A DNA stretch of 37,577 bases from assembly GCA_025055455.1 (NCBI GenBank), contig JANWXD010000008.1, forward strand, positions 79,086 through 116,662, in the 5' to 3' direction. A program made the position numbers and the translations under genes. The notes under the pieces were generated by a model. It had not been told where the DNA came from. It saw nothing but the letters and a program-made list of their open reading frames with translations, and did no database searches. Positions 25,844-33,479 of this stretch are shown piece by piece. The number at the start of each line of letters is the position of its first letter. The stretch's first letter is position 1. The stretch is from Bryobacteraceae bacterium. Its GTDB lineage: Bacteria > Acidobacteriota > Terriglobia > Bryobacterales > Bryobacteraceae.

Positions 25844-26283
25844 ACATCCCTCCGTTCGGTGAGCGCCTGAGGCAGGCCCAACCGCTTGCGCCAGGCGCGC
25901 TCGACGCGAGCCATGCGGCCCCGATCGGTCTCGTGATCCATCCCCAGAAGATGCAGCACGCCGTGCAACATCAGGATCTGGATTTCCTCGGCGACCGAAT
26001 GGCCGAAGCGCGCCGCTTGTTCGGCCGCCCGATCGACAGAGATCGCGATCTCGCCGAGCCAGCCGGTCTGGCCGGGCTGAGGGAACGAAAGCACGTCGGT
26101 GGGCTCATCGCGGCCGAGGAAACGGCGGTTCAAATCGCGTAGCTCGCGGTCGGTGGCGAGCAAGCAAGTGAAGCGCTGGCCTCCCGCGACCGTCTCCTCC
26201 AGCCGGCGTGCGAAGGCTGCCAGCGCCCGGCGCGGCAGCCGACGTCGGCCGCGAAAAATCAGCGGATCTTCCGTCGCCGACAT
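25840..26283 (-). CDS. ybeY: rRNA maturation RNase YbeY
   Basis: From ATG 26283 the protein has 147 residues. The zinc-binding motif HGVLHLLGMDH is present, along with PTDVLSFPQ before it, the two hallmarks of the family. YbeY is a metal-dependent endoribonuclease acting in 16S rRNA 3' end maturation and ribosome quality control. A GTG at 26322 in the same frame, overlapping phoH by 28 bases, is an alternative start with a purine-rich AAGAAGAG ahead; the 26283 start has no clear ribosome site. The stop overlaps the start of the corC-like gene by 4 bases. Confidence 0.93.
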   Translation of the reverse strand: MSATEDPLIFRGRRRLPRRALAAFARRLEETVAGGQRFTCLLATDRELRDLNRRFLGRDEPTDVLSFPQPGQTGWLGEIAISVDRAAEQAARFGHSVAEEIQILMLHGVLHLLGMDHETDRGRMARVERAWRKRLGLPQALTERRDV

Positions 26284-26294
26284 GGGGGAGGCGA

Positions 26295-27362
26295 TCAGGC
26301 TCGCGGCGTCTCGGTCGCCCACGAACGCTCTTCTTCTAGCTCGCGCGCGACGGCGGCTGCGCGCGGCGCCGAACCGTCGCCGAGCTTCAGACTGAGCTGG
26401 CGGCCCGCCTCCTGAGCTTCCTGGTACCGTTCGTAGGCCTTGACGATGCGCTGGACGAGGTTGTGGCGCACCACATCGCGTTCGTCGAAATAGATGAAAC
26501 GGATGCCCTCGACGCCCCGGAGCACCTCGATGGCTTCCAGCAGTCCACTGCGCTTGCCGGCGGGGAGGTCAATTTGCGTCACGTCGCCGGTGACCACCAT
26601 CTTGGAATTGAACCCCTGCCGCGTCAAGACCATCTTCATCTGCTCCGAGGTCGCGTTCTGGGCCTCGTCCATGATGATGAAACTGTCGTTGAGCGTGCGG
26701 CCCCGCATGAAGGCGATGGGAGCGACTTCGATCACGGAGCGCTCGAGCAACTTCTCCACCTTCTCCGCATCCAGCATGTCGTAGAGCGCGTCGTAGAGCG
26801 GGCGCAGGTACGGATCCACCTTTTCCTGAAGCGTGCCGGGCAGGAACCCGAGCCGCTCGCCGGCTTCGAGCGCGGGCCGGGTGAGGACGATGCGGCTGAC
26901 GCGCTTGGAGGTCAGCGCCGAGACCGCCATGGCCACCGCCAGATACGTCTTGCCCGTGCCGGCCGGGCCGATGCCAAACACCAGGTCGCAGCGCTCGATC
27001 GCCTCCACGTAGCGGCGCTGGTTGACCGATTTCGGAGCCACCGCTTTCTTGCCGAAGTTGCGCTGGCGGCCGCTCAAAACCAGCTCCCGGAGGCTCACTT
27101 CCGGGTCTTCGGTCACCACGCGGAGATAACTGTTCAGATCCCCGTTGGTGAACTGGTGGCCTTCCTGCACCAGCGCCACGTAGTCGTTGAGGATCTGCCC
27201 CGCACGGGACACTCCCGCCTCGTCCCCTTCGATCTCCAGGCTGTCCTCACGGAGCTGCGCGCTGACGTTCAGACCCTTCTCGAGCAGACGAATATTCTCG
27301 TCGCGGGTGCCAAACAGAGGCTCGATCCCGCGGCTGATCTGGACACTGATTCTGGTTCTCAA
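26295..27362 (-). CDS. PhoH family ATPase
   Basis: The protein has 355 residues. An N-terminal KH-like region (about 1-90) is followed by a P-loop ATPase: Walker A GPAGTGKT at 132-139, Walker B FIIMDE near 228-233, and the signature [12 protein letters not shown] and GDVTQIDLP. PhoH2/YbeZ-type proteins are RNA-associated ATPases that act with YbeY, whose gene follows directly. The start is TTG at 27362; GGAGGT lies 12 bases upstream (27380-27375), which is long spacing, and no better in-frame start exists. A candidate promoter and a structured leader precede it. Confidence 0.9.
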   Translation of the reverse strand: MRTRISVQISRGIEPLFGTRDENIRLLEKGLNVSAQLREDSLEIEGDEAGVSRAGQILNDYVALVQEGHQFTNGDLNSYLRVVTEDPEVSLRELVLSGRQRNFGKKAVAPKSVNQRRYVEAIERCDLVFGIGPAGTGKTYLAVAMAVSALTSKRVSRIVLTRPALEAGERLGFLPGTLQEKVDPYLRPLYDALYDMLDAEKVEKLLERSVIEVAPIAFMRGRTLNDSFIIMDEAQNATSEQMKMVLTRQGFNSKMVVTGDVTQIDLPAGKRSGLLEAIEVLRGVEGIRFIYFDERDVVRHNLVQRIVKAYERYQEAQEAGRQLSLKLGDGSAPRAAAVARELEEERSWATETPRA

Positions 27363-27434
27363 ACGAGTGTTGCCACCTCCATTACAGGGCGAGCCCGTTT
27401 CCAGTTGGGGTAGGAGCTAAACAGAGGAGGAAAC

Positions 27435-27453
27435 GCCCGGCTGCGAGCCGGGC
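27435..27453 (-). promoter_or_regulatory. Stem-loop in the phoH leader
   Basis: GCCCGGCT-GCG-AGCCGGGC is a perfect 8-bp GC-rich stem with a 3-base loop. On the minus strand it is followed by GTTTCCTCCTCTGTTT, moderately T-rich, so it could be an attenuator. The CCTCC inside that stretch is complementary to the phoH GGAGG, so ribosome-site masking is also possible. A second, weaker stem (TCCGC/GCGGA, 27471-27484) lies upstream in the leader. Confidence 0.4.
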
Positions 27454-27503
27454 CCAGAGGCTGTGCCGCGTCCGCATCCGCGGAGGTTGCGCCATCCGCC
27501 CTC

Positions 27504-27532
27504 ATTATAGCCCAAAGCCGGGGCGTTCGGAA
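27504..27532 (-). promoter_or_regulatory. Candidate promoter of the phoH-ybeY-corC-era-BON operon
   Basis: On the minus strand: TTCCGA (27532-27527), a 17-base spacer, then a perfect TATAAT (27509-27504). Transcription would begin near 27497, giving a leader of about 135 bases before the phoH start. No protein-like frame was found in the remainder of the 296-base gap 27363-27658. Confidence 0.5.
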
Positions 27533-27658
27533 CCGCCGAACTGCCCACCCCGGCAATGCCAGGCCTCGTTCGCACCGGTCGTCGCTCCGGCCGGCACCCC
27601 TCGGAAACTCCGCGTGCCTCGACGCCTTCCCGAGCCGAATGAGACGCTGGCTCGGTCC

Positions 27659-28687
27659 TCACACCGCGAGCACCACTTTGCCGAACTGTTCCTTGTTTTC
27701 GAGCCAGCGGTGCGCCGCGGCGGCCTCCGCTAGAGGATAGACGCGGTCAATCACCGGGCCCACCTCGTTGTGGAAGACGAGATCGAGGACTCGATACAGC
27801 TCGCCGAGCGTGCCCATGAAGGAGCCGAGCACCGACTGCTGCCGGTAGAACAGGAACCGGATGTCGAGGGCGGCCTCCGGTCCGGTGGTGGCGCCGCAGG
27901 TCACCAGGCGCCCGCCTGGAGCCAGACACTGCACGCTCCGGGACCACGTGGCCGCGCCCACGTGCTCGAACACCACGTCCACGCCGCGGCGGTCCGTGAG
28001 GCGCTTGACCTCGGCGACGAAGTCCTGCGCGTAGTGGTCCACCACTTCATCGGCGCCGAGCTCCTTGGCCTTCGCCAGCTTGGCCTCTCCTCCCGCGGTG
28101 GCGATGACCCGGCAGCGGAACCATTTCGCCAGCTGCACCGCGGCGGAGCCCACGCCGCTCGAGGCCGCCACCACCAGCACGGTCTCTCCGGCCTGGAGCC
28201 GGGCCCGCTCGAACAGCATGTGGTAGGCCGTCAGGAAGACCAGAGGCACAGCGGCCGCTTGCTCGAAGCTCAAATGCTCAGGAATCGGAATGGCGGCGTA
28301 TTCGGGGGCCGCAAGGTACTCCGCGTTGCCGCCGGGAATCTGGTAGCCGAACAGGGAGTACCGCCCGCAGCGGTTGTCCCGGCCGGAGACGCACTCGCGG
28401 CATTGGCGGCAGCTCAAGGCCGGTGCGAGCAGCACCCGCTGCCCCGGCCGAATGCGCTCGCAGAACTCGCCGACCTCTGCGACCTGGCCCGCGATGTCGC
28501 TGCCGAGGATGTGGGGCAACGGAATTGGAACACCTGGCAGTCCCCGGCGCACCCACAAATCGAGATGGTTCAGCGCGCAGGCCCGCACGCGGAGCAGGAT
28601 CTGGTCGGCGCGCGGCCGAGGTTCCGGAACGTCTTCGTAAACCAGAACCTCGGGGCCTCCGTGACGGTGAATGCGAACAGCTTTCAT
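27659..28687 (-). CDS. Zinc-containing alcohol dehydrogenase/quinone oxidoreductase (MDR superfamily)
   Basis: The protein has 342 residues, normal for medium-chain dehydrogenases. A structural zinc knuckle is visible as Cys93, Cys96, Cys99 and Cys107. The catalytic-zinc cysteine near residue 39 is replaced in the segment ACALNHLDLW, and LGSDIAGQV is intact. The nucleotide-binding fold has ASSGVGSAAVQLAKW. The pattern of structural zinc without a full catalytic site resembles quinone-oxidoreductase-like members that reduce enones or quinones with NADPH. It is cytoplasmic, with the start at ATG 28687. It is divergent from the small outer-membrane protein, 88 bases apart. Substrate unknown. Confidence 0.88.
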   Translation of the reverse strand: MKAVRIHRHGGPEVLVYEDVPEPRPRADQILLRVRACALNHLDLWVRRGLPGVPIPLPHILGSDIAGQVAEVGEFCERIRPGQRVLLAPALSCRQCRECVSGRDNRCGRYSLFGYQIPGGNAEYLAAPEYAAIPIPEHLSFEQAAAVPLVFLTAYHMLFERARLQAGETVLVVAASSGVGSAAVQLAKWFRCRVIATAGGEAKLAKAKELGADEVVDHYAQDFVAEVKRLTDRRGVDVVFEHVGAATWSRSVQCLAPGGRLVTCGATTGPEAALDIRFLFYRQQSVLGSFMGTLGELYRVLDLVFHNEVGPVIDRVYPLAEAAAAHRWLENKEQFGKVVLAV

Positions 28688-28775
28688 GTTGCCATTGTGT
28701 CGAAAACGCCCGAGCGTGTGCGGACCCGCAGCGGCGAAACCGCAGGGCTCCCACTGCGGCTGCTAGGATAGAGGA

Positions 28776-29378
28776 ATGATTTCACTGCGAGGGTTGATGA
28801 TCACGGCGGCGCTGGCCGGCGCCGGAAACGTCTGCTTCGGACAGATGCTCGAGGCCGGGATTAGCGGAGGGGGCTCTTTGCTCCGCAACAATTTGCTCAC
28901 CACCGTGGACACTGGAGCCGCGCGCCTCCCCGTGAGCCTCGATGGCGGATATCGGATCACGTTCCGGCTCACGTTGAACACCTACCGTTTCTTCGGCCAT
29001 GAGGGTGGCTATGCTTACAACCGCACGAAGCTGGACCTCGGGACTCTCGGCCAGCCGGGTATGGCCATTCACCAGGGTTTTTACAACTTTCTCGCCTACG
29101 CCACCTCCGAGGGCACCGGGGTGCGTCCCTTCGCTGCCGGCGGCGTGCACTTCAACAACTTCGTTCCACCCGGGGCTTCCGTGCAAACAGGCGGCGGCGT
29201 CACCAAGTTCGGAATCAATTACGGGGGTGGCATCAAAGCCCGGGTCAGCCCCATGTTCCTGATGCGGTTCGACCTGCGGCAGTACCACACGCCCAAGCCA
29301 GACTTCTTCGTGGGTCCGGAGCCGCAAGGCTGGCTGCGCCAGGTGGAAGTGAGTGCGGGACTGGCCTTCACCCTCTGA
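28776..29378 (+). CDS. Small outer-membrane beta-barrel protein
   Basis: The protein has 200 residues with a signal peptide of about 22 residues ending CFGQ. The rest alternates polar and aromatic/hydrophobic residues in eight or so short strands separated by Gly- and Asn-rich turns. Examples are GGYRITFRLTLNTYRFFGHEG and GGGIKARVSPMFLMRFDLRQY. It ends in SAGLAFTL, a plausible outer-membrane insertion signal. Size and pattern fit an OmpA-like/OmpW-type eight-stranded barrel. No enzymatic motif is seen. It converges with the Nramp-like gene, whose last 11 bases overlap the end of this gene. Function not assigned. Confidence 0.65.
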   Translation: MISLRGLMITAALAGAGNVCFGQMLEAGISGGGSLLRNNLLTTVDTGAARLPVSLDGGYRITFRLTLNTYRFFGHEGGYAYNRTKLDLGTLGQPGMAIHQGFYNFLAYATSEGTGVRPFAAGGVHFNNFVPPGASVQTGGGVTKFGINYGGGIKARVSPMFLMRFDLRQYHTPKPDFFVGPEPQGWLRQVEVSAGLAFTL

Positions 29379-30756
29379 CTCGCTCCAGGCCCGCCGTCAG
29401 GACCGCGTAGTAACCCATCAAGCCGATAATCACCACGGAAGCGACCCAGACGGCTACCGTCGCGTACCACGGCGGCTGAATCTCTTCCGGAAGCCGCTTG
29501 TGGCGGAGCCACAGCGCGCCAGCGGCGATGACCGGAATCATCAGCGCCTGCGCCACGCCGCCCGCAACGACCATCTTCACCGGGGACTGAAAGATCAGGA
29601 ACAGCGCCACCGGGATGAGGGTGAGGGCCCAGACGAAGCGATCGCGGTAGCGCACGCGCGCGGCGTAATCGTCAGCGCGGAAAAACCCCATTAAACGGAA
29701 CATGTCCGCATACACGCGGGAGTGGGCCGCCGTAGCGGCAAAGATGGTTCCGTAGAGGGTCACCACGGCTCCGGCGTAGAACACCCACAAGGACCACCCG
29801 CCGAGAGTCTGCGTGTAGATGTGCGAGAGCACGCGGATCATGTCTTTGGCGGCGGGCACCAGTCCCATGCCGTGAAGCACCCCCGCCCCGAGCAAATAAA
29901 ACGCCACGGTCGCCACCGTATAGATCAGCATGGACGCGAAGATGTCCAGGTTCATGACGCGAATCCAGCCTTGTGCCCGGAGCCTCCAGGCGCTCGAGCC
30001 GTCGCGCCGCCCGGTGAAACGCGCGTAGCCCTTCTCCACGCACCAGTACGGATACATGAACAGCTCGGTGGCGCCCACGCCGGTGATGCCGAACACGGCC
30101 ACTGCCGTGGCGAGTCCCTCGCCCGGAGCGCGAAACTTCAACCCCTCGAGCAGGCGCTTCCACGAGAAATACTGCGGCATGCGCAGCAGCAGCAGCGCCG
30201 CCAGAAAAGTGAGCAGCGTGAACAGGCCCACTTTGACCATGGCGAGGCGTTCGATGCGCTCATAGCCGCCGCCCAGAAGCAGCGCCAGCGTGATGGCGAG
30301 AAACACGAACACCCAGGCATTGACCGGCACCGACGGCACCAGTTCGTGCATGACTTGGGCGACGCCGCCGAACATGGCCCCGACCTGGAACTGCGTCATG
30401 AGCACCATCAAGGCCCACGCCCAGACGACCCAGCTCACTTTCCAGCGCGGGCCCGGCAAGCGGTTGAAGCTTTCCAGGCCGGTTTCTCCCGTGGCGATGG
30501 TGTAGCGGCCGAGCTCGGCCTGAACGGCGGGCTTGATGAAGCAGCTCAGCAGGATTACCCAGAGGGCGGCGTAGCCGACTTGCGCGCCGAGTGTGGTCGT
30601 GGCGATGAGCTCGCCGGAGCCGACGATCGAGGCGGCCAGGATCATGCCTGGCCCGATGCGGCGGAATGCGGCCCCGAGGCTACGGGGCGGCTCCTGAACA
30701 TCCTCGGGGCTCAGCTCGTAGAGATCCTTGAGTCCCGGCTTGGCCGCAGTCGCCAT
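29368..30756 (-). CDS. Nramp-fold transporter lacking the canonical metal-binding motifs
   Basis: The protein has 462 residues with about 11-12 membrane helices and the Nramp layout. TM1 has PGMILAASIVGSGELIATT, where canonical metal transporters have a DPGN motif. TM6 has ITGVGATELFMYPYW, where canonical ones have an MPH motif. Thus the Asp, Asn and Met that bind Mn2+/Fe2+ are replaced. Databases often still call such proteins divalent metal transporters. The substrate here may be another cation or a non-metal solute of the LeuT-fold kind. The last 11 bases overlap the 3' end of the convergent barrel protein gene. No mntR-like site was recognised upstream. Confidence 0.85.
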   Translation of the reverse strand: MATAAKPGLKDLYELSPEDVQEPPRSLGAAFRRIGPGMILAASIVGSGELIATTTLGAQVGYAALWVILLSCFIKPAVQAELGRYTIATGETGLESFNRLPGPRWKVSWVVWAWALMVLMTQFQVGAMFGGVAQVMHELVPSVPVNAWVFVFLAITLALLLGGGYERIERLAMVKVGLFTLLTFLAALLLLRMPQYFSWKRLLEGLKFRAPGEGLATAVAVFGITGVGATELFMYPYWCVEKGYARFTGRRDGSSAWRLRAQGWIRVMNLDIFASMLIYTVATVAFYLLGAGVLHGMGLVPAAKDMIRVLSHIYTQTLGGWSLWVFYAGAVVTLYGTIFAATAAHSRVYADMFRLMGFFRADDYAARVRYRDRFVWALTLIPVALFLIFQSPVKMVVAGGVAQALMIPVIAAGALWLRHKRLPEEIQPPWYATVAVWVASVVIIGLMGYYAVLTAGLERVRG

Positions 30757-30811
30757 TCCGTCTTACTGTAGCGAATTTCCGGGGGCCTTCCGCGACGCGG
30801 AGTACTCGGGG

Positions 30812-31249
30812 CTAACTGAGCGCGTCCAAATCAGCCAGATCCTGGGGCCGGCCCACGGCCCGCTTGTTGCGGACGTACTCCTCGCGCCCGATGAAGCTTA
30901 CCGGCAGGCCACCAAGCCGAGCCGGGACGCGTCCCGCCCAGACTTCGTCGAACGTACACCCGGTCAGCGAGGTAAGCAGATCGATGCGCCGGGGCGCGAC
31001 GCCCAGTTGCACGACCCGGTCCTCGACGAGGAAGTCCGCCGCTGACAATCCGGTCCCAAAGCCAAAGCTGCGCAAAGCCGCCTCCAGCCGGCGGGCGTTT
31101 TCCGGGCTGGGCCGTACCAGGATGTCCAAGTCGCCCGTGAACCGGGGCCGGCCATGGAAGGCCTGCGCGTAGCCGCCCACGATGACATACTCAACCCCGT
31201 TGGCGTTCAAGCACTCGATAAATTCTTTGAAGTCCTTCGGAAGATCCAT
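30812..31249 (-). CDS. Nucleotidyltransferase (MNT/DUF6036-like), overlapping its small partner
   Basis: The protein has 145 residues. The minimal nucleotidyltransferase fold is clear: VEYVIVGGYAQAFHG (Gly25, Gly26), FTGDLDILV with acidic pair Asp40 and Asp42, and RRIDLL with Asp90 as third carboxylate. Proteins of this size are commonly paired with a small protein and include antitoxins or toxins that nucleotidylate a partner or tRNA. The start overlaps the upstream 62-residue gene by 59 bases in another frame, indicating tight translational linkage. No HEPN partner is present. Catalysis looks intact; the target is unknown. Confidence 0.82.
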   Translation of the reverse strand: MDLPKDFKEFIECLNANGVEYVIVGGYAQAFHGRPRFTGDLDILVRPSPENARRLEAALRSFGFGTGLSAADFLVEDRVVQLGVAPRRIDLLTSLTGCTFDEVWAGRVPARLGGLPVSFIGREEYVRNKRAVGRPQDLADLDALS

Positions 31250-31379
31250 GGCGGGCGATGAGCTCTAACAAGATGTCCAAGCGTTGTTCCGGGGTGAGCG
31301 ACTTGTAGAATTCGCGGTCGGCCGCTTCGGCTTCCTGGAAGGACTGGAAGATGCGGACTCGCCGTTCGGAGGTGCTCAT
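31191..31379 (-). CDS. Small 62-residue protein paired with the nucleotidyltransferase
   Basis: ATG at 31379 overlaps the transporter stop as ATGA (31376-31379), and GGAGGTG lies just upstream. The 62-residue product is charged and helical, with the core REFYKSLTPEQRLDILLELI, then a short C-terminal helix with RVLERQRG. I recall similar short proteins beside nucleotidyltransferase genes in many bacteria, but I cannot confirm that here. Its last 59 bases also encode the start of the nucleotidyltransferase. It may be the toxin, antitoxin or substrate partner. Confidence 0.72.
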   Translation of the reverse strand: MSTSERRVRIFQSFQEAEAADREFYKSLTPEQRLDILLELIARHGSSEGLQRIYRVLERQRG

Positions 31380-33367
31380 CTCTCGATTGTACGCCCCGCG
31401 CCCGTCCGCAACGGCACCCGCACCAGCACATAGACCAGCGTGGCGAATGCCCCGAGCGAGAGCCACATGCCCGCTCGTTGGTACAGGGCCAGCTCGGGGC
31501 GTCCGGTGAGGAGCTCGGTGAGCGAGGGGACCCCAGCCAGGAACAAGGCCGCCAGCAAAATGCCCATGATCGCCTCGCCGGCGATCAACCCGGAAGCCAG
31601 CAGCGTGCCCCGCTCTTCGATCTGCGCGCGCTCGCGGTCGCTGCGGCGGACCGCCAAATGGTCGGCCACGAGCCGGATCAGCCCGCCGGTGAAGATGGCC
31701 GAGGAGGTGTCGAAGGGCAAGTACATGCCCACCGCGATGAGCATAGGAGCGCGGGCGCCGCACAGAATCAGAGCGGTCGCAAACGCCGCGCCGATGCCGA
31801 GCAAGCCCCATGGCATTTCACCCCCGACGATGCCGGTGGCCAATTGCGCCATCAGGCCGGCTTGCGGCGCGGGCAGCGCCCGGCCGCCGATGCCGCCGCT
31901 GTCCAGGTTGGCCTCGTGCAAGACGATGATCGGCGCCATCAGGAAAAACGCCAGCAGCGAGACGGCCAGCATCTCCACCAGCTGCATCTTCCAGGGCGTG
32001 CCGCCCAGCAGGTGGCCGGCCTTCAAATCTTGGACAAGCGAGCCGGAAACGCAACAAGCGCAGCAGACCACTGCCGCGACGCCGAGCACGGCGGCCACGC
32101 CCGGCGCCCCGCGTACGCCCAGGGCCAGCATCATCGAGGCGGCGACCACCAGCGCCGACAGCGTGAGTCCAGAGACGGGCTGGTTGGAGCTGCCCACCAC
32201 GCCGACCAGGTAACCGCCCACCGCTGAAAGCAGAAAGCCGGTGACGGCCATCACGAACGCCGCCGCCAGAGCCGCCCTCCAGCCGCGCGTGTAGTGGTAA
32301 TAGATCGCCGTGACCGGGATGAGCAGGAACAACGTGCCGAGCAGGATCCACCGTGGCGGAATGTCGCGCTCCGTCCGCTCGACGGGGCCGCCGGTGCGCG
32401 CCGCCGAAGCAGCCACGACGGCGCCGCGCACGGAGCGGAAGATCGAGGCGCGCATCGAATAGAGCGTGTACAACGCCGCCACGAGCATCGCGCCTACGGC
32501 CACTGGACGGACCACGTTGTACCAAACCGTAAACGCGACCACGTCTGGGCTCGGACTCCCCAGGCGGTGCGGCAGGTCCGGATCGAAAAACAGCAGCAGG
32601 GGAATCAGCAACCACCAGGCGATGACGCCGCCAGCTACGTTGATCGAGGCCAGCCGCGGCCCGATCAAGTAGCCGATGCCCATGAGGGCCGGCGACAGGC
32701 TGGGCGTGGACCACGCGATGCCCCCGGCGTGAGCGACGGCCGCAAGCGGCCGGCGCGCAAAGTCGAAGTGGCGGATCCGCGACAGGGGAAACGACCAAAA
32801 GCCTTCCGCGTAGTCTCGCAGGATCCGGAGTCCCTTGTCGCTTTTGAGGAGCTGGATCAGCGCCCCATAACCCATGGCGCCGAAGATCAGGCGTGAGGCG
32901 GCGCCGGCGCGGTCGCCCGCCTTGACGATCTCCGCGCTAGCGACGCTTTCCGGCCACGGCAGGCCGGCCTCGACGCACAGCGGGCGCCGCAACAGAATGA
33001 TGAATAAGACGCCGAGCAGGCCGCCGACCAGCAAAATCAGCGATGCTTCCCAGTAGTGCGCGCGCAGGCTCGTCCACAGCGAACGGCCGCCCGGTTGCGC
33101 CAGCACGAAGGCGGGCAGAGTGAAGATCGCTCCGGCAACCAGCGCCTCTCCCACCGAGGCGGCCGTCCGCGCGATGTTCTGCTCCAGCACCGTACCGCGG
33201 AAGCCAGGTAGACGGAACAAGGTGACAGCGATCACCGCCGCGGGGATGGTGGCCGCCACGGTCTGCCCAGCGCGCAAGCCCAGATAAGCGTTGGCCGCCC
33301 CGAAGACGAACGCGAGAACCAATCCCAGCCCCAAAGCCTTCGCGGTGATTTCAGCGGGTTCGCGCAT
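31376..33367 (-). CDS. OPT-family (oligopeptide/metal-chelate) transporter
   Basis: The protein has 663 residues with about 14-16 membrane helices, the length of bacterial OPT proteins. The N-terminal GAANAYLGLRAGQTVAATIP and the internal SLVQDLKAGHLLGGTPWKMQ are hallmark OPT motifs. The family imports oligopeptides or, in the YSL branch, metal-chelate complexes with protons. The bacterial branch is largely uncharacterised. The start is ATG 33367. The stop overlaps the small-protein start by 4 bases, so the small protein and nucleotidyltransferase are likely read from the same transcript. The 112-base gap upstream shows no clear promoter. Confidence 0.88.
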   Translation of the reverse strand: MREPAEITAKALGLGLVLAFVFGAANAYLGLRAGQTVAATIPAAVIAVTLFRLPGFRGTVLEQNIARTAASVGEALVAGAIFTLPAFVLAQPGGRSLWTSLRAHYWEASLILLVGGLLGVLFIILLRRPLCVEAGLPWPESVASAEIVKAGDRAGAASRLIFGAMGYGALIQLLKSDKGLRILRDYAEGFWSFPLSRIRHFDFARRPLAAVAHAGGIAWSTPSLSPALMGIGYLIGPRLASINVAGGVIAWWLLIPLLLFFDPDLPHRLGSPSPDVVAFTVWYNVVRPVAVGAMLVAALYTLYSMRASIFRSVRGAVVAASAARTGGPVERTERDIPPRWILLGTLFLLIPVTAIYYHYTRGWRAALAAAFVMAVTGFLLSAVGGYLVGVVGSSNQPVSGLTLSALVVAASMMLALGVRGAPGVAAVLGVAAVVCCACCVSGSLVQDLKAGHLLGGTPWKMQLVEMLAVSLLAFFLMAPIIVLHEANLDSGGIGGRALPAPQAGLMAQLATGIVGGEMPWGLLGIGAAFATALILCGARAPMLIAVGMYLPFDTSSAIFTGGLIRLVADHLAVRRSDRERAQIEERGTLLASGLIAGEAIMGILLAALFLAGVPSLTELLTGRPELALYQRAGMWLSLGAFATLVYVLVRVPLRTGAGRTIER

Positions 33368-33479
33368 CGAGCAATCGTGAAGTCCTTCGCACGAGGCTTT
33401 CCGCGCCGGCCGTCACAGCCGCGCGCCTCAAGTTGGGCCCCCGACGAAAACCCGTGCGGGAGGCGGCCTGCGCACGGTC

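Noticed and set aside
27417-27662. Possible small gene (81 residues) in the phoH leader
   Set aside because: Arg/Ser-rich chain without a ribosome site; the stretch is better explained as promoter and leader.
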